A stretch of DNA of 64,000 bases from the NCBI RefSeq assembly GCF_007754155.1, contig NZ_CP037423.1:4216001-4280000 (forward strand), read 5' to 3'. The position numbers were made by a program, and so were the translations under genes. Shown here piece after piece: positions 27,747 to 34,822 of the stretch. A model generated the notes under the pieces. The model did not search any database. It was given only the letters and a program-made list of their open reading frames with translations, and was not told where the DNA came from. The first letter of the stretch is position 1. Each line of letters starts with the position of its first letter. Source of the DNA: Stieleria neptunia. GTDB taxonomy: Bacteria > Planctomycetota > Planctomycetia > Pirellulales > Pirellulaceae.

Positions 27747-27752
27747 TCGAAC

Positions 27753-27812
27753 CGGCATGCACAGCATGCCCTACGATTCGTCTTCATCATTCTGCCCCGA
27801 ATCATTCTGCCT
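27753..27812. repeat. Short palindrome plus GCAGAATGAT-family repeat
   Basis: GGCATGCACAGCATGCC (27753-27769; also 29689-29705 with TGTA in the middle) is followed by two units of the dispersed TCATTCTGCC motif (27785-27811). The latter is the complement of the unit expanded at 39.9-40.3 kb. Confidence 0.6.
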
Positions 27813-27865
27813 TCCCCTCCGACACAAAGCCCACCCACCACACCGACTAGCAACTCTTCCTCCCC

Positions 27866-28993
27866 ATGCAAATTCCTTATCAACCCTGGATCGACTGGCT
27901 GAAAGTCCTCGGGATGGCGGTGATCATCTTCGGCCACTCCGGTGGTCACGCGTTGATTCCACCCATTTTCAACCCGATCAATCTCAAGCAACTGGGCGTT
28001 TGTTTTTTCGTGTTCGCCACCGCGTTCACGCTGGCCAATGAGACGCGGCGACCGCTTCAGGTCCTCTACAACCGCTACTTCGAGGTCTTTGTCCTCGGCG
28101 TGTTACTGGCGATGTTTGTCAGCGTGGTCAAATGGTTCCGGGTCGGCGACCTCAACGAATCGAACTACTTGCCGTTCGTCTTGGGGCTGAACGTGTTTTG
28201 GGAAAACGCATTTCCGGCGAATCCGACGACGTGGTACGTTGGGACGTATATGCACCTCTTGGTCGCGTGGGCGGTCGCCCTGCGTTTCTTGCCGACTCGT
28301 TGGTACGTCTTAGTGGGACTGTTGCTGGTCGAGGTCATCGTCCGCAGCGTCTTCGTCTACCAATCCAACGATTTCAATGCCTACATGGTATTCACCAGTT
28401 GGTTGAGTGTGTTTTTCATCGGGATGTATTTTGGGCGTCTTGCCGGAGACACTCGCAACGCGAATTCCCCAGATTCAACGCCCGGGCCCGCGGCGGCTGA
28501 CGACGCCAAGCTTCTGCCTTCGATTTCACCAACTGGCCGCCGAATCGCAATCTCGCTGACGCTTGCAGCCATGATGTTCGGATGGCTGGCGATGGTCCGG
28601 GGATGGGGCATCACGAAGAGCAATCCGTTCGGCAGGATTTCGGTTGGCGACGATGTGACGACGTCACTGGTGACCTCGCTGGCCGTGACGGTGGAGTATC
28701 TTGTTTACACACTTCTCATCTACGGATTCTTTGTCGGAATACCGGCAAACCGCTTTGTCCGCTTCCTGTCACAGAACACGCTGTTCGTCTTCCTGGCCCA
28801 CATGCCGTTTCGCGATGTGGTCACCCCGTATTATTATCCACTTTGGTCCGGTGGCTGGACACGTCAGGTTGCGAATTTTTTCATTCTGTTTGTTTTGCTC
28901 GCCTGCATCTCGCACGTCATCCGTCACATCCTTGGACTGACTAAGCTGCGCAAACAAATCGGCAACCGGCTGTTTGGCCAACGCCACCTGTAA
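27866..28993 (+). CDS. Acyltransferase 3 family membrane protein
   Basis: 375 residues with about ten hydrophobic helices. PWIDWLKVLGMAVIIFGHSG has the family's first-helix layout, ending in the conserved His. The FWENAFPANPTTWYVGTYMH loop and the C-terminal TLFVFLAHMPFRD also fit PF01757. It may transfer the acyl group prepared by the ACP, reductase and ligase upstream onto a surface saccharide. A polar linker of about 35 residues (near 190-225) separates two helix groups. It is clearly different from the acyltransferase-3 gene at 18910. Confidence 0.78.
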   Translation: MQIPYQPWIDWLKVLGMAVIIFGHSGGHALIPPIFNPINLKQLGVCFFVFATAFTLANETRRPLQVLYNRYFEVFVLGVLLAMFVSVVKWFRVGDLNESNYLPFVLGLNVFWENAFPANPTTWYVGTYMHLLVAWAVALRFLPTRWYVLVGLLLVEVIVRSVFVYQSNDFNAYMVFTSWLSVFFIGMYFGRLAGDTRNANSPDSTPGPAAADDAKLLPSISPTGRRIAISLTLAAMMFGWLAMVRGWGITKSNPFGRISVGDDVTTSLVTSLAVTVEYLVYTLLIYGFFVGIPANRFVRFLSQNTLFVFLAHMPFRDVVTPYYYPLWSGGWTRQVANFFILFVLLACISHVIRHILGLTKLRKQIGNRLFGQRHL

Positions 28994-29712
28994 CAAGCAA
29001 GCACGCTGTAGTGGTTCGTCTGGCGATCAATGAAACGATGCGGGCCCAGGCAGGAATTGCCCAACGGGCATCAACAACATAGCCTGGGGTCAGCGCGGAC
29101 CTGGGGTTACGCCCGGATTCGCTGGGGCTCATCCGGCCTCACCCCAGGCTACGTTGTTGATCGCCGTTGGCGAACCGGTCATCCCGAAGGGGATGCCAGC
29201 AAGTAGCCGGCGGTTGAGCGCAGCGAAGAAAACCGCCAGAGTCGAAACCAAGCGGCAACACGACCCTGACGCGCATCGCAGAAATCGCTGCGACCCCGTC
29301 GGGGTCAAGGTGGGATTTCGTCTACGTGTAAGATGGTGCGTCAAGGGCGACCACCGGCTACTGGCTTGAACCCCTACCGAGGTAATGCATGACATTGAGC
29401 AGTGCACGCACCGGTACGGCATGCGCCGCATGCTGTACAGACTGCGGAGCCATCAAGACGCAATCGAGCCACGAATGTTGGGCGGTCCGACATCCGTGGG
29501 TACGCCTTGCCATCCGTGGGATATTCGTTCTTTCGTGATGGGGTTTTCTCTCACCAAGCGACATGCCAACCACTTCTGTCTCCGGGCGCAGGCTGGGAAT
29601 GATTGGTGTTGGCCGTTAGCATCACGAAAGCATGGTCTGCATGCCGACCGGAAACCTTGAATGATCGTATCGCCTATCCACTCGCCGGCATGTACAGCAT
29701 GCCCTATCTGCT
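28994..29712. repeat. Intergenic region with 21-bp inverted repeat
   Basis: Arms 29070-29090 (ATCAACAACATAGCCTGGGG...) and 29141-29161 match at 20 of 21 positions around a 50-base loop; the unit resembles a REP/MITE-like element. The remaining 550 bp have no recognised gene, only short unsupported frames. A small palindrome (GGCATGTACAGCATGCC, 29689-29705) lies just before the glycosyltransferase start. Confidence 0.6.
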
Positions 29713-31119
29713 TTGAAATTTCTCGTATTCTCTGACGATTGGGGGCGGCATCCGTCGAGCTGCCAGCACTTGATTCGGCAATTGCTGCCCGAACACGAGG
29801 TGACTTGGGTCAACACGATCGGCATGCGGCCGCCGCGGTTGGACTTGATCACCGCACGACGCGGGTTCGAAAAGGTCGCTGGCTGGATGCGTCGCGAGCG
29901 ACGGGAGAGGGAGTTTCAAGTTTCAAGTTCCAACTTCCAAGTTGTTGAATCCGAAGTTCAAGTGCCTAGTCCCGCGCCCCAGGTTGGCAGTAGCGATCCA
30001 CAGGTTTTGGGAACTCCCCCCGCCACTCCCTCCTCCCTCCTCCCTCCTCCCTCCTCTCCCAAAATCATCGATGCGAAGATGTGGCCTTGGATGTCGCGGC
30101 GTTGGGATCGGTGGTTGAATCGAAACTTGTTGGCGAAACAATTGCGTGATGCGGCCGAGGGTGCGGTAGCGATCACGACGATCCCGATCGTAGCGGATTT
30201 GGTCGGGAAGCTGCCGGTAAAGTCGTGGGTCTATTACTGCGTCGATGACTTTTCAGTGTGGCCGGGGCTGGACGGCAAGACACTCGGCCGGCTGGAAGAC
30301 GAACTAATCGCCAAAGTCGATCGCACCATCGCCGTCAGCGACCACCTGGTCGACAGCCTTGCCAGCCGGAACTGCCACGCCGAACTCCTCACCCACGGCG
30401 TCGACCTCAACTTCTGGCAAAACGAGCGGCTAGACCCGAGTGGTGAGAGCCTAGAAAGAGAAGTGGCTGAAGGCGGCAAAGAAGCTAGGAGTCAGACCAG
30501 ACCACCGGCTCGCGACTCGCGACTCGCGACTCGTATCTCTCCCGGCTACTTGGAACCTGGAACTTGGAACTTGGAACTCCCGTCTCCTGACTCTCCCTTG
30601 ATCCTCTTCTGGGGTGTGGTGGATCGGCGGATGAACGCGGAGTGGGTGTTGGCGTTGGCGGATTCGTTGGACGCGGGCAAGATCGTGTTGGCCGGTCCCC
30701 AGCAGGATCCGGATCCAAGGTTGTTGGGGCACACGCGCATCGAGATGCCCGGTTCACTGCCGTTTGACGAGCTGCCCAAGCTGGCTCGCGCGGCTGAGGT
30801 GCTGATCATGCCTTATGCGGACTTGCCGGTCACGCGAGCGATGCAGCCGCTGAAACTGAAGGAATACCTGGCCACCGGGAAACCGGTCGTGGTTGCACCG
30901 CTGCCGGCGACGGAAGATTGGAAGGCGTTTTTGCAGGTGGCCGGTGACGCACAGGAGTTCGTCCGGATGGTGCATGAGAGAGTGTCTGGCGAGGGCGACG
31001 AAACCGGTGACGCTGAACGGGGGCAAGAGCTGTGCCAACGGCTGGAAGCGGAATCGTGGCAAGCGAAGGCGCAGCGGTTGCTCGAGTGGATCGAGAATCC
31101 GGTTGTTGTGGAATCTTGA
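29713..31119 (+). CDS. Glycosyltransferase (GT-B, group 1) with repeat-encoded insertions
   Basis: 468 residues, TTG start giving MKFLVFSDDWGRHPSSCQHL. The GT-B halves are recognisable: WVYYCVDDFSVWPGLDG and IAVSDHLVDSL in the first, then LILFWGVVDRRMNAEWVLAL, IVLAGPQQDPD and KLKEYLATGKPVVVAPLP in the second. Two low-complexity inserts (about residues 66-118 and 245-292) are encoded largely by heptanucleotide tandem arrays of four different sequences, yet the frame stays open. This implies selection for function or very recent insertion. Probable role: sugar transfer to a polysaccharide or lipid. Confidence 0.8.
   Translation: MKFLVFSDDWGRHPSSCQHLIRQLLPEHEVTWVNTIGMRPPRLDLITARRGFEKVAGWMRRERREREFQVSSSNFQVVESEVQVPSPAPQVGSSDPQVLGTPPATPSSLLPPPSSPKIIDAKMWPWMSRRWDRWLNRNLLAKQLRDAAEGAVAITTIPIVADLVGKLPVKSWVYYCVDDFSVWPGLDGKTLGRLEDELIAKVDRTIAVSDHLVDSLASRNCHAELLTHGVDLNFWQNERLDPSGESLEREVAEGGKEARSQTRPPARDSRLATRISPGYLEPGTWNLELPSPDSPLILFWGVVDRRMNAEWVLALADSLDAGKIVLAGPQQDPDPRLLGHTRIEMPGSLPFDELPKLARAAEVLIMPYADLPVTRAMQPLKLKEYLATGKPVVVAPLPATEDWKAFLQVAGDAQEFVRMVHERVSGEGDETGDAERGQELCQRLEAESWQAKAQRLLEWIENPVVVES
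29914..29941. repeat. In-gene heptanucleotide array (TTTCAAG/TTCCAAG, 4 units)
   Basis: Units TTTCAAG, TTTCAAG, TTCCAAC, TTCCAAG, translated within the glycosyltransferase as part of FQVSSSNFQV. Four 7-mers total 28 bp, so neighbouring bases must restore the frame. Confidence 0.85.
30028..30055. repeat. In-gene heptanucleotide array (CCCTCCT)4
   Basis: Four perfect CCCTCCT units translated as a Pro/Ser/Leu-rich stretch (PSSLLPPPSS) in the first insertion of the glycosyltransferase. Confidence 0.9.
30511..30531. repeat. In-gene heptanucleotide array (CGCGACT)3
   Basis: Three perfect CGCGACT units plus a degenerate fourth (CGTATCT), translated as ARDSRLATRI in the second insertion of the glycosyltransferase. 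Confidence 0.88.
30549..30576. repeat. In-gene heptanucleotide array (CTTGGAA, 4 units)
   Basis: Units CTTGGAA, CCTGGAA, CTTGGAA, CTTGGAA, translated as YLEPGTWNLE. This is the complement of the TTCCAAG unit used in the first insertion, so the two insertions carry inverted copies of one repeat. Confidence 0.88.
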
Positions 31120-31721
31120 GGGGCTGTCGGCTTAGTGCTTGGTAGAGGGAACCACGGAGATCACGGAGGAACGCAGAGGGATCGGAGTGGTGTTCCGGCC
31201 CAGATGTGTTGCCCCTCACCCCCAACTGCTTTCCCCAAAAAACGCTCGACGCTTCGCGACTTCGGCGTTTTGTGGGGAGAGGGGAGTCAGTGTATTTATT
31301 AGAGATCCGGTATAAATAATATCGACATCTCACCAAAATCCGCTCCACCAAGAGTCAGCTCTGACAAGGACCCGTTGCCGATCAGTCAATCATCGAGTGG
31401 CATCAGCAGGGGGCGGGGGAGAGCTCGCCGGCACTGATGGAACGGAAACATGCGCCGGGGCGACAAAATGCCGCATATTCGCGTCTGGGAACTCAGTTCG
31501 ATGCCACCCCTCTGGAGTACCGCACGCAAGCGGATGTTCGAATCGTATTCAAAGTTTGGACGCGTCGATGTGATTCTGGCGAAATTTGGTCAAAACCCTT
31601 TTATTGCGGGTATTCTCACTGAAAAACGCAGTTAATCTACTGACGTGGGGAGGATGAACCGACCGCGCATTTGCTTTCAAACGTGCAGTTCTAGACGCTC
31701 CATCACGAGGAGTAATCAACT
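31120..31721. other. Intergenic: C-rich palindrome and likely promoter of peptide cassette
   Basis: 31205-31290 is a REP-like palindrome (CCCCTCACCCCCAACTGC... GGGGAGAGGGGAGT) interrupted by an inner inverted segment (ACGCTCGACGCTTCGCGACT-type). The remainder has no recognised gene; a 61-codon frame (31450-31635) lacks support. The cassette that follows has a strong ribosome site, GAGGAG, 9 bases before ATG 31722. Confidence 0.5.
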
Positions 31722-31919
31722 ATGGAATTTGAGTCAAACCAACCTGTGAACGATCCCAAACGCGACGCCGAAGAGACGAAGGCGGTTGCCCGCACGGGCA
31801 ATCAAAGCCGTCGCTTGCTGATCACCGCCGCGATCGCGACTCCCGCGATCATCGCCACCAGTGCGCAGACGGCACGGGCAGGTGGCACCACCCAGTCTTG
31901 CACTTCCGCTGCGTCCTAG
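31722..31919 (+). CDS. Small peptide, candidate substrate of the PqqD/HprK-like cassette
   Basis: 65 residues with a strong Shine-Dalgarno (GAGGAG, 9-base spacing). Layout: an acidic, polar leader (residues 1-28), then a twin-arginine-like start and hydrophobic stretch (SRRLLITAAIATPAIIATSA), then RAGG and a 12-residue tail GGTTQSCTSAAS with one Cys and a C-terminal Ser. This looks like an exported or modified peptide: leader for a PqqD-like recognition domain, membrane or Tat-like signal, short core. The next gene, 7 bp after its stop, encodes a PqqD-like protein. I do not recognise a named family; a precursor role is inferred from context. Confidence 0.65.
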   Translation: MEFESNQPVNDPKRDAEETKAVARTGNQSRRLLITAAIATPAIIATSAQTARAGGTTQSCTSAAS

Positions 31920-31926
31920 TTTCTTG

Positions 31927-32223
31927 ATGGAACGGTGGGTCGTCGTTGGCGATGATGCTGTCATCGAACAGCTCTCTGAAACAGCTTGGGCTGTTTTCAA
32001 CAACAACTACTGGGATTCGGCCGTTTTAGGGCCGATCGACATGGCGGTCTATAATCTCCTCCGACAGAATGTCGTTCCCCTCTCGACAACCTCTCTGGTC
32101 GAATCTCTCGTTTCTGACGCGGATGCGGATCAACGCGATTCGCTGTCTGATTATTGCGTCGAGTGCCTTAGACAGATGGAAACTTTGGGATTGGTGTATG
32201 CAGTCGATCGCGAACGAGCCTGA
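31927..32223 (+). CDS. PqqD-like peptide chaperone of the HPr-rel-A type
   Basis: 98 residues from ATG 31927. The fold is that of PqqD/RiPP-recognition proteins: an N-terminal beta region (WVVVGDDAVIEQLSETAWAV) and a helical C-terminal half containing ECLRQMETLGLVYAV, the usual end of the winged-helix domain. In the HPr-rel-A gene set a PqqD-like protein sits beside an HprK-related kinase, as here. It probably binds the leader of the 65-residue peptide encoded just upstream and presents it to the kinase/nucleotidyltransferase. An upstream in-frame start (31861) would overlap the peptide gene and is not preferred. Confidence 0.72.
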   Translation: MERWVVVGDDAVIEQLSETAWAVFNNNYWDSAVLGPIDMAVYNLLRQNVVPLSTTSLVESLVSDADADQRDSLSDYCVECLRQMETLGLVYAVDRERA

Positions 32224-32232
32224 GGCGGTTCT

Positions 32233-34437
32233 GTGAGCGAGGTGTTGTTGAACACTTCCACTTCGGACGAAACTTTGACCACCGGAACGAACCGCGTGTT
32301 GATCAAGGACGTCGTTGTCTCGGACATTTCGACGCGGTTACGAAACGAGGGGCTGGGGTTTCGCTTTGGCCCCTATCAGTTTCGTGTTCGTAGCGATCTG
32401 AACATCATTGCGGAGGCGATTCACGTCGTGCAGGCTCATCGGGCGTTCCGCCCGCCGGAAGACTTGCCCGACTTTACGCTCGATTTTCAGGCGGGCAGCG
32501 AACGGTTTCACCGCGCGATCATCTGCAGCGTCGATGGCGTGATCTGGCGGACCTGGCCAAGACGTCTTTCGGTTGCCGCAATGGAATGGGTGACCAGTTG
32601 GTGCTTCTTTCGCCAGTCTTACAATCATCTGGCGTTCCATGCGGCGGCGGCTGTGGTTCCGGGCACCGACCAAACGATCGTCTTTCCCGGCAATTCTGGC
32701 GCCGGCAAGAGCACGCTCGCCTCGACCCTGATGCTATCCGGTTGGAAACTGCTGAGCGATGAAACGGCACTCTTTGATCTGGAAGACCAGCGGGTGTACG
32801 GACTCGGTCGGCCGACGATCCTGAAAGGTCATTCGTTGGATTTGATCGAGTCACGATTTGGCGATCGAGCCGTGTTTGGCCCCCGGGAAAGAATTTTGGA
32901 TCCACCGAGCGCCATCGCACACTTGCGCCCCACACCTGAATCGGTTTCGGCGGTGGGATCGACGTTTCCAATCGGAGCATTCGTGTTGCCCAGCCGGTCG
33001 AGTGATCCCTCGACACCCTGTCAGCTTGAGCGACTTTCCATTGACGAATCCTTTGTTCATCTCACCCAGCTTGGCATCAATTTTCGGATGATGGGTCGCC
33101 GCGGTTTCGACGATACGATTCACCTGGCACGCACCGTACCCGCGTATCGATTGCATTACCACGACGCGGGCGACGCGGAGCGGTTTTTACGAGAGCAGAA
33201 CCTCTTTTCAAGCGCATCACCGGCAGTCGTTAAGGAGCCCGTGTCGGCTGCCGAGCAACGATCGGCTGTTGAAGTTGTTGGGGCATCAAACGAAAACGCG
33301 CGGTCGAGCCAGGTGATCGTTTCTTCGGGCGACGCCAAAAAACTGGAAACCGAACGCGATCCGGCGGAGTTGCTGCGTCTGGTCAATCGTCTTCGCGAAG
33401 ATGCAAGTATTTGCCGAGAGTGGGATTTGCGAACTTGGGACCGCGTGATTCGCTTTGCCAACCATACCTCATCACTGGCGCAAATCTCCCATGATCTTCA
33501 TTGTGGCGGCTTGGTGGAATACTTGCCTGTCGGTGTTCGCGCACGGCTACAGCGAGAGAACTGGCTGACGGCGTTCAATCATCGAATCATTCGCTACGAG
33601 ACCGCTGCCGTTGGCCGAATCCTTGCGCCGCTACAAGTTCCGTTGGTGCTACTGAAAGGGAGTGCGTATTTGACCGCGGGATGTGAGTGGGCGGCCGGAC
33701 GCACGACCAACGACATCGACTTGTTGGTTCGCGAGCAGGATTTGGATGACGTCGATCGTGCACTCCGTCGAAATGAGTTTGCGCCCAATGAGTACAACAG
33801 TGATCGCGACGAACGGTATTACCGCCGATGGTTGCACGAGTTGGCTCCACGAAGCCACGTCTATCGTCACATCGAGATCGATTTGCATTTCCGATTGCTG
33901 CCATTCGGCGACCCGTATTCTTTCCCGGTCGACGGGATGATTGACCGGTCCCGACCGATACCTGGAACGCCCTATTCTTGGCTCGACCCTGTCGATTGCG
34001 TTTTGAATTCGATCGTGAATCTGGGGCACACCGGCGAGTACCGGCGTGCGTTTCGTGACTTGTGGGACCTGCGGTACTTGGTTGAATCGTCTGGTGGCGA
34101 GACGCCGTTTGACTGGGAGGCACTCTCGAGTCGAACGGAGCGTTATGGGCTTGCCAAGACGGTTGGGAACGTGCTTGCGCTGGCCGCTGAATTGGTCGGG
34201 CTGGAATTGCCGCCGGGATGGATGGAACAGACGACGGGGGCGTCGATCGAATCGATTCGCAGCCGGCGTCTGTACCGCATGATGAGAACCGCATCGATCC
34301 CCGATGGACGGGCCTATCGATCGCGCCGTCGCCGCACCGCAATCTGGTTCCTGGAGCACTACCCGCTGCCCAAGATCCGAACCTGGTTGGATCCACTGAC
34401 CTGGACCAAACGGGTGAAGTTTATCCAGGGAGGGTAG
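32233..34437 (+). CDS. HprK-related kinase fused to a nucleotidyltransferase
   Basis: 734 residues, GTG start 9 bp after the PqqD-like gene. Residues about 40-335 resemble HprK-related kinase A: FRFGPYQFRVRSDLN, P-loop FPGNSGAGKSTLAS (151-164) and GWKLLSDETALFDL (170-183). Residues about 385-734 resemble the PF14907 nucleotidyltransferases: LLKGSAYLTAGCEW, TNDIDLLVREQDLDDVDRAL (NDIDLLV near 492) and HIEIDLHFRLLPF with the further acidic residues. These two activities are usually separate genes; a linker rich in Ser, Ala and Glu (about 335-385) joins them here. Related kinases and nucleotidyltransferases modify C-terminal Ser of lasso peptides, which suggests a similar target in the upstream peptide. 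Confidence 0.75.
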   Translation: MSEVLLNTSTSDETLTTGTNRVLIKDVVVSDISTRLRNEGLGFRFGPYQFRVRSDLNIIAEAIHVVQAHRAFRPPEDLPDFTLDFQAGSERFHRAIICSVDGVIWRTWPRRLSVAAMEWVTSWCFFRQSYNHLAFHAAAAVVPGTDQTIVFPGNSGAGKSTLASTLMLSGWKLLSDETALFDLEDQRVYGLGRPTILKGHSLDLIESRFGDRAVFGPRERILDPPSAIAHLRPTPESVSAVGSTFPIGAFVLPSRSSDPSTPCQLERLSIDESFVHLTQLGINFRMMGRRGFDDTIHLARTVPAYRLHYHDAGDAERFLREQNLFSSASPAVVKEPVSAAEQRSAVEVVGASNENARSSQVIVSSGDAKKLETERDPAELLRLVNRLREDASICREWDLRTWDRVIRFANHTSSLAQISHDLHCGGLVEYLPVGVRARLQRENWLTAFNHRIIRYETAAVGRILAPLQVPLVLLKGSAYLTAGCEWAAGRTTNDIDLLVREQDLDDVDRALRRNEFAPNEYNSDRDERYYRRWLHELAPRSHVYRHIEIDLHFRLLPFGDPYSFPVDGMIDRSRPIPGTPYSWLDPVDCVLNSIVNLGHTGEYRRAFRDLWDLRYLVESSGGETPFDWEALSSRTERYGLAKTVGNVLALAAELVGLELPPGWMEQTTGASIESIRSRRLYRMMRTASIPDGRAYRSRRRRTAIWFLEHYPLPKIRTWLDPLTWTKRVKFIQGG

Positions 34438-34822
34438 TGGCGGTAGATGCCGGTACGCACCATGCCAGCACGTGGCGTTAGCCAGTGGCGCGTGTTGCTT
34501 GGAATGTTTCAACGCGCCGCTCGCTCACGCGTCCCGCTGGGATGGACTCCATGAAACAACCATTACGAGCCAACTCTCAACCGCGAAACGCGCTGATGAG
34601 TGCGCTTGTGTTGGGCCCGTTCTTGCTGACGCCGTCGTTGGGGCTATTTCAGAAGGTCGATAGCGTCTGGTCGCCGAATGTTCGTCATTGACGCTACTGG
34701 TTGCGGCCGCCAAGTAAAGTGGTGCCGGTTGCTCGTTCGTCGCGTGCTGATCGATTGAATTTACAATGGATCGGAATGGAAGCCTGGGGGAGATCCCATT
34801 TGTCAATTTGGGTAACAATGAG
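34438..34822. repeat. Intergenic region with dispersed repeat shared with 23.4 kb
   Basis: 34466-34495 and 34522-34540 are near copies of blocks at 23481-23510 and 23431-23449. Downstream, 34560-34765 holds no supported gene. ATG 34766 opens a frame that joins the lipoprotein gene but precedes its signal peptide. Confidence 0.5.

Noticed and set aside
31450..31635. 61-codon frame upstream of the peptide cassette
   Set aside because: No ribosome site, no recognised family and overlap with an alternative frame of similar length.
31722..34437. Lasso peptide gene cluster
   Set aside because: There is a PqqD-like protein and a kinase, but no transglutaminase-like B2 or asparagine-synthetase-like C protein, so a lasso product is not supported.
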